Shown: in pieces, positions 1 through 8,384 of the stretch
How the letters are laid out: each line of letters opens with the position of its first letter
How positions within the stretch are numbered: the stretch's first letter is position 1
Assembly: GCA_965218555.1 (NCBI GenBank)
Contig: OZ244625.1
Span: forward strand, 2,914,001 to 2,978,000
Source: JAPPLB01 sp965218555
GTDB taxonomy: Bacteria; Acidobacteriota; Terriglobia; Bryobacterales; UBA6623
Length of the DNA: 64,000 bases
Reading direction: 5' to 3'
Translations under genes and position numbers: made by a program
The notes under the pieces: model-generated
The model's input: the letters and a program-made list of their open reading frames with translations, nothing else
Told to the model about the DNA's origin: nothing
Database searches by the model: none

Positions 1-12
1 CACGATTGCGCG

Positions 13-183
13 GCAAAAAATATTGCCCCTGAGCGAGTGTCCGCGCACCGTCAGCCGTTCTCGCTCGGCCTCACGACGAGCGCCGTTAGGTGCAGCGCCC
101 GTCGCCCTCCAGGCTGCTTCCGCTGCGGCGAACGCAAGATGAACCCATGCTGAGAAAGGGGAACGTTCTAGATTGCGTTGACA
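13..183. repeat. Dispersed repeat D, copy 1
   Basis: About 170 bp that recurs at 20283-20613. The shared blocks include the run near AATATTGCCCC, the block ending CTCACGACGAGCGCCGTTAG, and the terminal block around GAAAGGGGA(A/C)CGTTCT(A/G)GATTGCG. This copy lacks two inserts present in the second copy: about 75 bp after CGCCGTTAG, and an array of GAATGGACAC units. An ORF can be read through it but has no protein-like features, so I treat it as a non-coding repeat. Positions 184-466, up to the first gene, hold nothing I recognise. Confidence 0.7.
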
Positions 184-466
184 CGAGGAGCTCGACACCG
201 GGAGTTCGCCGTCTTGCTGAGGTTTGGGCGGCGGAGCCCTGCCGGGTTACGCTAGGCAGCGAGCTGCGAACGGGCGAATTTCTTGAATTCAGGAAGCGGC
301 GAACAAAGTGCCCCGTCGTATATCGCTTTGTAGGCTCGATTCCGCTGGAATCCTCTGAGGAGCACCGGACCCTGGCGTGTGTTCATAAAATAAACCAGGA
401 GACCGAGGGGGAACGCGATATCCGACCCATTGGTTCTGCCGTCGAGTTCCCTCATTCGACAAGCTC

Positions 467-1969
467 ATGACGAAGTCAACACGCGGCGGTAGACCATTCG
501 TCCGTACTCTGCTTTGTACGGGGCTTGCCCTCTTCACCGGCTTTGCTTCGCCGGCCCGGGACCGCTATGAGCACTACCTGATCCCAACGGGTGAACGGCA
601 GCTCTTCCTGGACGACTTGCTGCTTGGAGCCGTGCACAACGTGGAGCGTGTCATTCATCAGCCGGTGAAGTACGAGGGCAACCCCGTCCTGCGGGCAGAC
701 CGCCCTTGGGAAGGCGCGTCCATCCAAATACGAAGCGCGCCCGTGTGGGACCGTGAGGATGAACTCTACAAGATGTGGTATTTCGGCCCTCACAAGACGG
801 GTCTTGCGACCTCAAGCGATGGGCTGCATTGGCGGAAGCCCGCTTTGGGCTTGCGCGAGCACGAAGGCTCGACTCAAAACAACATGGTTGTCGTCGAGGA
901 AGATCCGGAAGCGTTCATCCAGCATGTCATCGCCGACCCGAACTCCCGGCCGGAGCGGCGCTACAAGGGCCTCACAGGATGGCGAAACCGCAGGCCGCTG
1001 GTTTCATCCGACGGGCTCGTTTTTCACGTGCTCGACGTGCCCGCGATCCCCAGCCAGGACGAATCGCATCTCAACTACGACGAGAAGGAACAACGCTACA
1101 TCGCCACGGTCAAGCAGCGCGGCCCGTTCGGACGATCGGTTTATCTATCCACGAGCAGCGACTTTGAGAGCTGGACTCCGCCCATGCTGATCTTCCACGC
1201 CGATTGGCTGGATCAGGAACTGGGCCGGCGGCGTATCCGCGAGCACCTGGCGAATCCAAAGCTCTACACCCCCTTGATCAACAAGCCGGACGAATACAAC
1301 GTCGAGATCTACAACATGCCCGTTTTCCCTTACGAGGGGACCTACATCGGCCTGCCGAACTTCTTCGAATCCAGTGGCCGCACGCCGCCTCCGCACAACA
1401 ATCAGGACGGGGTCAATTCCGTCAAGCTTGCCACCAGCCGCGACCTCCGACGCTGGACAAAGGTCGGCAACCGCGGCTCGTTCATTCCGGTGTCTGATTT
1501 CAACGACCGGAACCTCGACAGCGTCCAGATCCTCGCTGCGTCCCGCCCTATCGCCGTCGGCGAGGAACTCTGGTTCTACTACACCGGGATCAACCGCCGT
1601 TACAACCCGGACGGCAGCGGGACGGGCGGCATCCATCTGGCTAGGCTTCGCCGTGACGGCTTTGTCTCTTTCCACGCAGGTGACGAGGGCGGTTTCGTCG
1701 AAACGCGCGCCATCCGCTTCGAAGGCTCTCGTTTGTTCGTGAACGCCGATGCCTCCCATGGGGAAATCCGCGTCGACATCGTCAATGCGAGGGGCCGTGA
1801 AGTGCTTGCCGGCTGGGAACCCGAAAAATGCGCCCCCATTCGCGGCGATCACCTGCGCACCGAGGTGCAATGGCAAGGCAGGGAGCTTCGATCGCTGGCC
1901 GGCAAGACCGTCCGCTTCCGGTTCCACCTGCGCGGCGCCCACCTCTACTCGTTTTGGCTGGAGCCATAA
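467..1969 (+). CDS. Secreted GH32/43-like five-bladed propeller protein
   Basis: A 500-residue protein with an N-terminal signal peptide (hydrophobic stretch at about residues 14-28). The body resembles the five-bladed beta-propeller of glycoside hydrolase families 32/43: an early FLDD motif (residues 47-50), a KMWYFGP strand, SSDGL and STSSDF turns, and YYTGINRR near the end of the propeller. A C-terminal beta-sandwich-like segment follows. It is a paralogue of 58097-59566, which shares the LFxDD start and the same blade pattern. Proteins of this kind are abundant in Acidobacteriota and Planctomycetota and probably act on glycans, but no substrate can be read from the sequence. The ATG is preceded by only a weak ribosome-binding site. 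Confidence 0.7.
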   Translation: MTKSTRGGRPFVRTLLCTGLALFTGFASPARDRYEHYLIPTGERQLFLDDLLLGAVHNVERVIHQPVKYEGNPVLRADRPWEGASIQIRSAPVWDREDELYKMWYFGPHKTGLATSSDGLHWRKPALGLREHEGSTQNNMVVVEEDPEAFIQHVIADPNSRPERRYKGLTGWRNRRPLVSSDGLVFHVLDVPAIPSQDESHLNYDEKEQRYIATVKQRGPFGRSVYLSTSSDFESWTPPMLIFHADWLDQELGRRRIREHLANPKLYTPLINKPDEYNVEIYNMPVFPYEGTYIGLPNFFESSGRTPPPHNNQDGVNSVKLATSRDLRRWTKVGNRGSFIPVSDFNDRNLDSVQILAASRPIAVGEELWFYYTGINRRYNPDGSGTGGIHLARLRRDGFVSFHAGDEGGFVETRAIRFEGSRLFVNADASHGEIRVDIVNARGREVLAGWEPEKCAPIRGDHLRTEVQWQGRELRSLAGKTVRFRFHLRGAHLYSFWLEP

Positions 1970-2146
1970 GGTTGGTCCGTATGGAAGTGTAAATGTGCGG
2001 CGCACACCTCATGACGGAGCGCGCAAGCTTGTTCTACGTAACGCGGATGTCTGGTCACGTGATGCGTCGCCCTGGGACCGGCCTTGTTTCTTCCACGCGC
2101 CTTACACAAAACCACGGGAGGAGCGTTTGAGAGCCAATGGCCGCCC

Positions 2147-2584
2147 TCACCCCAAAGATGCGCCGGGCTCCCATGGATCGATAAGAGCCACATCCATATC
2201 CGTGAAATCCCTGGTGTTGCGTGTGACCAAGGTCAGATCGTGCCGTCGCGCCACGGCAGCGATCTGCGCATCGCCCATTGGCTTTGGGCGTCCGGTTCTG
2301 TCACCATCGCCCATGATCTCGCCCCAGATCACCGCCGCCTCTTGATCGAAAGGAAGGACGCGCCCCTGAAATTGAGAGGCCAGATCATGATCGATCCACC
2401 GCTTGTAACGCTCCCTCTTCACCTTGTCCTTCACACGATGGGCGCCACGCACCAGTTCTCCGAGGCTCATCGATGCAAGGAAGAGGTCATTGGACCTCTG
2501 GTCGCCAAACCAAGCGATTACCCTGGTGGCGGGGCGCGGTTTGAGCGTTTCACTGATCACGTTTGTGTCGATCAGGAATGCCAT
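2147..2584 (-). CDS. vapC: VapC-type PIN-domain toxin
   Basis: A 145-residue PIN-domain protein, close to the usual VapC/FitB length. The acidic residues expected for the Mg-dependent RNase site are visible: Asp6 in LIDTN, a Glu in SLGELVRG, Asp in MGDAQIAA, and a late Asp in TRNTRDF. In this family the toxin cleaves RNA, often tRNA, until bound by its antitoxin. The start codon overlaps the stop codon of the upstream gene by one base (TAATG), which implies translational coupling with the putative antitoxin at 2584-2952. The target cannot be inferred. Confidence 0.85.
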   Translation of the reverse strand: MAFLIDTNVISETLKPRPATRVIAWFGDQRSNDLFLASMSLGELVRGAHRVKDKVKRERYKRWIDHDLASQFQGRVLPFDQEAAVIWGEIMGDGDRTGRPKPMGDAQIAAVARRHDLTLVTRNTRDFTDMDVALIDPWEPGASLG

Positions 2585-2952
2585 TATTCGAGATCGAGAT
2601 AGCGGCCCGTGGATTGATCGCGCTCGATCATCAGTTCTTCGCCGACGAGTGGAGAGGTGCGAAAGAAGGCTACCAACTCCGCACCGGTCCGCACCGGTTC
2701 AATGGACGTCATGGATGCCAAGGCCTCACGCACCCTTTCAGCGTCCTTGCCTCCCGCTCGAAGAGCACCGCCGACGGCCTTGATCAATCCCGCATCGCGC
2801 GCAGCCACGGTGACCTCGACGCGTCGTGATCCCTGAGCGGCTGTTTTGGTGCGGTGCCGAGCGACACGCGTCTTCGATCCTTCGTTTTTCGATTGCCTGG
2901 TCACTGCACACCCGCTACCGGAAACGTTACCGTATTGTAGATCAGCCGCCAT
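2584..2952 (-). CDS. Putative antitoxin partner of the PIN toxin
   Basis: Up to 122 residues, coupled to the PIN toxin by a one-base overlap of stop and start. It is assigned as an antitoxin mainly from position. The first part is basic (KTRVARHRTK), and the C-terminal half is acidic and ends near ERDQSTGRYLDLE, as expected for a segment wrapping the toxin. No canonical Phd, AbrB or RHH motif is obvious. The first 15-20 residues are unconvincing, so translation may begin at an internal GTG (VTRQSKNEG); the longest form is given. Confidence 0.6.
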   Translation of the reverse strand: MAADLQYGNVSGSGCAVTRQSKNEGSKTRVARHRTKTAAQGSRRVEVTVAARDAGLIKAVGGALRAGGKDAERVREALASMTSIEPVRTGAELVAFFRTSPLVGEELMIERDQSTGRYLDLE

Positions 2953-3201
2953 TGCCGGTCAAATGTTAAGGAAAGCACGGGAACCCGCCACGAGGCCGTC
3001 AGAACGGTGTGAGCCATGCTCATGCTCGACACTAACCCGACTGGCACGGGGTGTTCGCTGTCAATCCGAAAGGAGGTGTGATCGGCCATCGAGCCGCCGG
3101 CCTTTCGGGTGGATCAAGCGGGTTCATGTAGCGGGAGACCGTGAGGTGATAGCGTTCAACGCTCGTTTCCTGTGGTCAGCTCCGGGGGCGTGAGAGAATA
3201 G

Positions 3202-3360
3202 GCACAGCGTCCGATAAAGTCTCTTATCGTGGGGAATGCCGAAGCCGTGACGGCGTTGCTCGGAAGCGGCGCGGACCCGAACGCTCGGGACAACGATGGC
3301 AAACTGCCTTTTGACTACGCCGGAAACAACGAGAAACTCAAAGGAACCGATGTTTACTAG
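3202..3360 (+). pseudogene. Ankyrin-repeat C-terminal fragment
   Basis: Reading frame 3229-3357 encodes one ankyrin repeat and a tail: NAEAVTALLGSGADPNARD, then DGKLPFDYA, then NEKLKGTDVY, followed by TAG. The pattern of EAVxxLLxxGADPNARDxxGxxPxDYA is unmistakable. In intact family members the tail usually continues GTDxYW; here the Trp position is TAG and is followed by GAG TTG ACC, which suggests a TGG-to-TAG change. An in-frame stop lies just upstream (3199-3201) and no start is convincing. I read this as the relic of a larger gene. The rest of 2953-3452 holds nothing identifiable. Confidence 0.6.
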
Positions 3361-3452
3361 GAGTTGACCAAGCCCGGATTCAGTAGCGCCCAAACCGAGT
3401 GGGGCATGCATTGGGCCAGGAACCGGACCGGCCCTAAACGGAGTAAACGACC

Positions 3453-3824
3453 ATGTGTCTCTTTAAACCTGAACTCGACGGAAGCAAAATCGAGCGGATT
3501 CCACATCGCGCCGAATACGAAATGTGGAAAAGCCGTCTGACGACAGAGGAAATCCAGGACATCGTCGATGAACTCAACAGCCCAGTGAGCGAAGGAGATG
3601 TACATACGTCAAGCTGGATGCCCGGTCGCGATTGGAGCGGTACGGTTTTTCAACCGATCTACGACCGCGCGTGTGACCAACATGAGGAGTCTGCCGCCAA
3701 GTGCTTCGGCCTGATCCTTTGGGAAGTGATGATGAATCGCGATGAAGCGTGGTCCTTTGGCAGATACGAAAAGGTTGAGGGGATGACGTATTTTCGGGTT
3801 CCCCGCTACGACCACCTGTGCTGA
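3453..3824 (+). CDS. Hypothetical protein, 123 aa
   Basis: A soluble, acidic 123-residue protein with no signal peptide or membrane segment, preceded by a GGAG at a usable distance from the ATG. It contains a helix-like segment (TTEEIQDIVDELN) and a Trp/Tyr-rich second half (WMPGRDW, AWSFGRYEK, YFRVPRYDHLC). I recognise no family. Its codon and residue composition looks like a real gene, and no competing reading frame is better. It stands alone between the ankyrin relic and an intergenic gap. Confidence 0.5.
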   Translation: MCLFKPELDGSKIERIPHRAEYEMWKSRLTTEEIQDIVDELNSPVSEGDVHTSSWMPGRDWSGTVFQPIYDRACDQHEESAAKCFGLILWEVMMNRDEAWSFGRYEKVEGMTYFRVPRYDHLC

Positions 3825-4197
3825 CTGATGACAAGGCAAGGGAGCGTCCGTAGGCCGCGACTGCAACTCCTGTTTCAATTTTCGATTGTGCGGTTCACCC
3901 CGCCCAGCGAGAGACTCACCCAGCCCACCAACTCTAGACCGCTCCGGTCACCCGCTCGGCGAACAGCCGCGCCTGATGGTACATCGCCGCACCTTACTCG
4001 TTCACGCTTGATGCCGCCGCATTCCGAAGCCCGTATTGCTGACCCGGCTACCGGATTTGACCCCGAGACCCTACTTCACGGCCGGGAGGACAACTCGAAT
4101 CGGAAATCGGCTGTATCCGCTCAACTGATGAGAAATGGAGGTGATTGAAAGGACGATGACTTCAGCTTTGGGGGCATCCCGGAGCCGGGAGGGGAAC
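3825..4197. other. Intergenic region, no gene seen
   Basis: About 370 bp between the hypothetical gene and the oxidoreductase. Short open frames exist, but none has protein-like composition. I see no tRNA fold, strong terminator or repeat. The ribosome-binding site GGGAGGGG of the next gene lies at its end. Confidence 0.5.
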
Positions 4198-5409
4198 ATG
4201 AACGTATCGAGTCGCGGGGAGTTCATGGGAGTGACAGCCCTTGGGCCGGCGGGGCTGGCGGCGGCGGCGGCGATGGCTCCGGGTGCGGCGGCTCCGGCGG
4301 ATTCGTCGAAAAAGATCCGTATCGGGATTGTGGGAGGCGGGTTTGGAGCTTCGTTTCAGTGGCACCTGCATCCGAACTGCGAGGTTGCCGCGGTCACGGA
4401 CCTTCGCGCGGACCGGCGAAAGCGCCTTCGCGACACCTACCGCTGCGATACGTTTTTCGATTCGCTCGAGCAGATGCTCGAACGGGCGCCTGACCTCGAC
4501 GCGGTTGCGGTCTTCACGGGCGCGACGGATCATTATCGGCACGTCGAGATGTGCATGAACCGCGGATTGCACGTCATCTCGGCGGTGCCGGCGTGCTTTT
4601 CGCTTGAAGAAGCGGACAAGCTGAAGGATCTGAAGGAGAGAACCGGCCTGCGCTACATGATGGCCGAGACGAGTTATTACCGCCAGGCGTGCATCTACGC
4701 GCGCAATCTGTATCGCTCCGGCGGCTTCGGTGAAGTCTTCTACAGCGAGGTCGAGTACTACCATGATCGCGGTGACCTCCAGAAGCTCGTTACGAACAAG
4801 GCCTCGCGCTTCTTTCATCCGGACGGCTCGCGAACCTGGCGTTGGGGGCTCGCGCCGCTGCACTATCCGACGCACTCGCTCGGGTTCGTGGTCGGCGTGA
4901 CCGGCGAGCGCATCCGATCGGTGTCGGCGCTGGGTTGGGGCAGCTCGCATCCCTGGATTGACGAGAACGAGTACAAGAATCCGCATTGGAACCAGTCGGC
5001 GCTGATGCAGACGGACATGGGGCACATGGTTCGCTGCAACGTCTTCTGGCTGACTGCCGACGAGGGCGAGCGAGCGCAGTGGTTCGGAGACAAGGGTTCG
5101 CTCTACATGGCAAAGGACGGTCTGCATCCTGACAAACGGCGGGAACGCATGCACGAGGCGGAGGAACTGAACATACCGTCTTACTGGGATAGCGGCATGC
5201 TGCCCGAGCCGATGCGCGTTTCGTCGGGGCACGGCGGCAGCCATACCTTCCTGACGGCGGAGTTCATCAACGCGCTTGTCGAGGACCGCGAGCCCGTGAT
5301 TGACGTCTATGAGTCGCTGGCGATGACCGTGCCCGGGATCGTGGGTCACCAATCGGCGCTCAAGGACGGTGAGCAGATGAAAGTGCCTCTGTTCGACAAG
5401 CCGGCGTAA
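4198..5409 (+). CDS. Gfo/Idh/MocA-family oxidoreductase, exported-type
   Basis: A 403-residue NAD(P)-dependent dehydrogenase of the Gfo/Idh/MocA family. The N-terminal Rossmann fold begins IRIGIVGGGFGASFQ (nucleotide-binding GxGxxG-like loop). The family's lysine motif EKP is not evident: the corresponding stretch reads SAVPACFSLEEADKL. The C-terminal domain includes the His/Asp-containing MAETSYYR and LHYPTHSLGF segments. ATG 4198 is chosen because GGGAGGGG lies directly upstream; longer starts at 4135 and 4156 lack this. The leader SSRGEFMGV followed by an Ala-rich stretch resembles the Tat leaders of homologues but has RG in place of RR, so export is uncertain. The substrate is probably a sugar or cyclitol, but unknown. 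Confidence 0.85.
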   Translation: MNVSSRGEFMGVTALGPAGLAAAAAMAPGAAAPADSSKKIRIGIVGGGFGASFQWHLHPNCEVAAVTDLRADRRKRLRDTYRCDTFFDSLEQMLERAPDLDAVAVFTGATDHYRHVEMCMNRGLHVISAVPACFSLEEADKLKDLKERTGLRYMMAETSYYRQACIYARNLYRSGGFGEVFYSEVEYYHDRGDLQKLVTNKASRFFHPDGSRTWRWGLAPLHYPTHSLGFVVGVTGERIRSVSALGWGSSHPWIDENEYKNPHWNQSALMQTDMGHMVRCNVFWLTADEGERAQWFGDKGSLYMAKDGLHPDKRRERMHEAEELNIPSYWDSGMLPEPMRVSSGHGGSHTFLTAEFINALVEDREPVIDVYESLAMTVPGIVGHQSALKDGEQMKVPLFDKPA

Positions 5410-5442
5410 AGGCGTAGTTCCCACCTGCGAGGCGGAGGATCT

Positions 5443-5973
5443 ATGGGCGAGGCGATGGTATCGATGATCCGGGCGCAACGGATCAGGCAGAGGGTTGAGG
5501 AGTTGGGTCGGGAGATATCGAACGACTACGGGCCCGACGGTATGCGGGCTGTGGTCGTTCTTGCGGGCGGTTTCATGTTTGCGAGCGATCTGCTGCGCCG
5601 GGTGGGTGAGGATGTTCGCTTGAGAGCGCAGGTGGATTTCGTGCGAGCAAGCAGCTATGGCGCAGCTACGACCTCATCCGGGGATGTTCGGATTACGATG
5701 GACCCGGGTGCGAAGTTTGAGGGTCAGCACGTTCTTTTGATCGACGGCGTGCTGGATACGGGCGAGACGCTTTGGAAGTTGTGCAGTTTGATGAGGAACG
5801 CCGGCGCGACAACGGTGCGCACGGCGGTGCTTCTGCATAAGGTGGGCAAGCAGCGGCATCCTGTCTTGCCGTCCTACGTCGGGTTTGAGATAGAGGATGT
5901 GTTTGTGGTGGGCTATGGGATGGACAAGGCAGGGCGGTATCGTGGTCTTCCGGACGTGCGTCGCCTGGTTTGA
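5443..5973 (+). CDS. hpt: Hypoxanthine-type phosphoribosyltransferase
   Basis: 176 residues, typical for bacterial Hpt, which makes IMP or GMP from hypoxanthine or guanine and PRPP. The family's flexible loop is present (RASSYGAATTSSG), as is the PRPP-binding loop (VLLIDGVLDTGETL) and the base-binding end (VGYGMDKAGRYRGLPDV, matching VGYGLDxxxxYRxLP). The PRPP loop usually reads (E/D)DIxDTG; here the first acidic pair is DG, so one acidic residue is missing. GGAGGA sits just upstream of the ATG. It follows the oxidoreductase at 33 bp and may be co-transcribed. Confidence 0.85.
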   Translation: MGEAMVSMIRAQRIRQRVEELGREISNDYGPDGMRAVVVLAGGFMFASDLLRRVGEDVRLRAQVDFVRASSYGAATTSSGDVRITMDPGAKFEGQHVLLIDGVLDTGETLWKLCSLMRNAGATTVRTAVLLHKVGKQRHPVLPSYVGFEIEDVFVVGYGMDKAGRYRGLPDVRRLV

Positions 5974-6344
5974 CTTGAAGACTCGGACTCTCCTCAATCC
6001 GGTGCATGGTCTTGGTGTGATGGGGAAGGGGCTCGCCCGTGGTTTTACGTCGCTGTCGCACACCTGGAAGGAGGATGTGCCATTTCTCCCTGCGTTGTGT
6101 CGTCAGCGCCTCCGCCGCCCTGGCGCCGGCGTGACGAAGCCGGCCTGGCCCGCGGCCGGTTGCGCTCTATGTGCCTTCTATGCTGTATTGCAAAGTCCCG
6201 GATCGCCCGTCTGATCGGTTTGAGGGCAATGCTCCGAAAGCCCAAGGCGGGGCGAGAAATCCGCAACCTGAGCTTCTCTGAGGCATACGGCTTGCTTCGC
6301 CGTTTCCGGGTCTCGCTCGACGATCGCGTGCGGAAGGCGCGTTG
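5974..6344 (+). other. Spacer with a doubtful small ORF ending at the next start
   Basis: About 370 bp after hpt. An open frame at 6097-6345 (82 codons) ends TGATG exactly at the methyltransferase start, as a coupled gene would. Its first half is Arg/Cys/Pro-rich and not protein-like; only the last 38 codons (from ATG 6232, starting MLRKPKAGRE) look plausible. I do not call it a gene. The GGAAGG used by the methyltransferase lies at its end. Confidence 0.3.
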
Positions 6345-7328
6345 ATGCCGCAACTCCACATGAACGTTCGCGCGGAGGGTGCCGGAGGGACTTGCCCTCG
6401 TTGTGCGGGTGACGCCTATCTGACACTGTTCCAGGCGGAGAACCGCCTCGGTTCGGCGAACGGCCGCCGTTTTCACATCGTCGAGTGCAGCCGGTGCGCG
6501 TTGATCCGGATTGATCCCATGCCGAGCGCCGCCGAGGCCGCCACGTTCTATCCGGACAAGTATTGGTGGAAACCTGACAGTTCTGCCTCGGGACGTCTCG
6601 CTGAGATCTATCGGCAACTCGTCCTCATCGACCACGCCCACTTTGTCACCCGCGATATCGACCGCGCGGGATTGATTCTTGATGTCGGTTGCGGAGGCGG
6701 CTCGCTCGTTCATGCACTGAGGAAACGAGGGTTGAAGGCATTCGGTCTGGACCCGGCTGTCGGCGCGGCCCGTAGCGCTCACGAACGTTATGGCCCGAAT
6801 GTTGTGCGCGGCATGGTTCCCCAAGCCCCCTTCAAGCCGGGTACGTTCAGCACGATAACGTTATGCCGCGTCCTTGAGCATGTTCCCGATCCCAGTGAGC
6901 TTCTCAAAGGACTCGGGCGGCTATTGCAGCCGGGCGGCAAGCTCTTTGTCCAAATCCCGAACGCGGCCTGCTGGCAGTTCCTGCTCCTGGGGAAGCGCTG
7001 GAGCGGACTGGATGCTCCGAGACACCTGATTCACTTTCGTACGGCCGATCTGGAGAAGATTCTTGAAGCAACGGGTTTTGAGGTCCGCCGAAGGAAGTTT
7101 TTTTCCTTGCGCGACAACCCCGCTGGTCTCGCCGCGAGCCTCTGTCCGAGCCTGGATCCCGTGCTCCGGCACATGCGCGGGCAGTCGGAAAACGCCGGCA
7201 TACGGATGCTCAAGGACTTGACCTTCTTTGCACTGGTCGTTGCCGCAACACCATTTGCGCTGCTCGAGGCGGCGGGCGCGGCCGGTTCCACGGTCATGGT
7301 CGAGACGGTGTGGCGGGGCGCATCCTGA
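6345..7328 (+). CDS. Class I SAM-dependent methyltransferase with N-terminal zinc ribbon
   Basis: About 327 residues. A CPRC...CSRC pair near the N-terminus forms a probable zinc ribbon. It is followed by a Rossmann methyltransferase core: motif I LILDVGCGGGSL, an acidic strand-2 end (GLDPA), and the post-IV segment CRVLEHVPDPSELL with LLQPGGKLFVQIPN. This is the Methyltransf_11/23 arrangement with a C-terminal tail that has a hydrophobic stretch (TFFALVVAATPFALLEAAG), so the enzyme may associate with the membrane. Such proteins often modify lipids or surface glycans; the substrate is unknown. ATG 6345 has GGAAGG about 10 bases upstream. Confidence 0.85.
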   Translation: MPQLHMNVRAEGAGGTCPRCAGDAYLTLFQAENRLGSANGRRFHIVECSRCALIRIDPMPSAAEAATFYPDKYWWKPDSSASGRLAEIYRQLVLIDHAHFVTRDIDRAGLILDVGCGGGSLVHALRKRGLKAFGLDPAVGAARSAHERYGPNVVRGMVPQAPFKPGTFSTITLCRVLEHVPDPSELLKGLGRLLQPGGKLFVQIPNAACWQFLLLGKRWSGLDAPRHLIHFRTADLEKILEATGFEVRRRKFFSLRDNPAGLAASLCPSLDPVLRHMRGQSENAGIRMLKDLTFFALVVAATPFALLEAAGAAGSTVMVETVWRGAS

Positions 7329-7442
7329 GCGCCGGCTAAGAGTCTTGCCTCCTCCTGCCACGGTTTGTATGCAACCCGCGGTACTGATGCTGTCAGCGCT
7401 CGATAGACTGTACCGGTCGAAGGGTTTCACCCTGACCTGTAT

Positions 7443-8345
7443 ATGCGTTGCCGAAAAGTAGTCATCCTGAGCCTGCTCTGGGTTTGCGTGGCGAATTGCT
7501 CTGAACCGCCTGCGGTTCCTTTTTTGCGCGAAGGAGAGAGGGCGCTTGCCTGGACCGGGAAAGTCGTCGCTCTTGGACCTCGCCCGCCAGGGTCAGCCGC
7601 ACACCGCAAGCAGCAGGATCTGGTCGTCGCCGCTCTTCGGGAAACAACACGCGCGGTCGAAGAAGTCGCCTTCATGGGACAAACGCCGCGCGGTCCGATC
7701 GCGATGAAGAACATCATCGCCAAATTCAAGGGAAACAGTAACCGCATCGTCGTGATTTCGGGGCACTACGACACCTTGCGCATGCCGGCCATCGAGTTTG
7801 TCGGAGCGAACGACGGCGGGTCTTCCGCCGGCTTCCTGCTGGCCCTGGCGGAGATTCTTTCGGAGAAGAGGCTGCATGACAACGTGTGGCTCGCTTTCTT
7901 CGACGGGGAGGAAGCGATCGTGCGATGGCAGGGCGTCGATCATACCTACGGCAGCCGGCGCCAGGCCGCGCAATGGTCCCTCGATGGCGCCGCGGAACGC
8001 ATCAAGGCTCTCATCAACGTTGACATGATCGGTGATGCCGATCTGCGGCTCTTGTACGAAGAGCAATCAACTCCATGGTTGCGGGAACTCATCTGGAGCA
8101 CCGGCATTCAGCTTGGCTACGAAGACATTTTCGCGGACCGGCAGCCTGTGTTCATCGACGATGACCACGCTTCGTTTCTGGCCGTGGGTATCCCGGCGGT
8201 GAACTTGATTGACTTCAACTACGGTCTCGGGAACCGTTATTGGCATACCGAACACGACACGATCGACAAGCTCAGTGAGAAAAGCTTCGCCGCGATACTA
8301 CACGTCGTCCTGGAAACGCTGAACAAGCTGTCGAAACGCCCCTGA
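7443..8345 (+). CDS. M28-family zinc peptidase or glutaminyl-cyclase-like lipoprotein
   Basis: A 300-residue secreted protein. The signal peptide ends in the lipobox-like VANC, so it is probably lipidated at Cys19. The M28 metal-binding set is visible: SGHYDT (His, Asp), GANDGGSS (bridging Asp), FFDGEEA (Glu-Glu), NVDMIGD (Asp) and YWHTEHDT (His). The DGEE and HTxxDT arrangement and the length match bacterial glutaminyl-peptide cyclotransferases and M28E/F aminopeptidases. Those two activities cannot be told apart here. It would act in the periplasm on peptide N-termini. Confidence 0.85.
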   Translation: MRCRKVVILSLLWVCVANCSEPPAVPFLREGERALAWTGKVVALGPRPPGSAAHRKQQDLVVAALRETTRAVEEVAFMGQTPRGPIAMKNIIAKFKGNSNRIVVISGHYDTLRMPAIEFVGANDGGSSAGFLLALAEILSEKRLHDNVWLAFFDGEEAIVRWQGVDHTYGSRRQAAQWSLDGAAERIKALINVDMIGDADLRLLYEEQSTPWLRELIWSTGIQLGYEDIFADRQPVFIDDDHASFLAVGIPAVNLIDFNYGLGNRYWHTEHDTIDKLSEKSFAAILHVVLETLNKLSKRP

Positions 8346-8384
8346 TGCAAGCCCGCGCCGAGCGCGCCTCGTAATCACGATCAA

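Noticed and set aside
90..470. 126-codon frame at the window start
   Set aside because: Runs through repeat D; no signal, domain or ribosome-binding site.
2901..3089. 62-codon minus-strand frame
   Set aside because: Overlaps the antitoxin start region; no supporting features.
4162..5478. Long minus-strand frame opposite the oxidoreductase
   Set aside because: Shadow of a high-GC gene: Arg/His-rich, no domain. The plus-strand protein has a clear Rossmann fold.
6097..6345. 82-codon frame ending TGATG at the methyltransferase start
   Set aside because: The overlap is suggestive, but the first half is not protein-like; kept only as a note.
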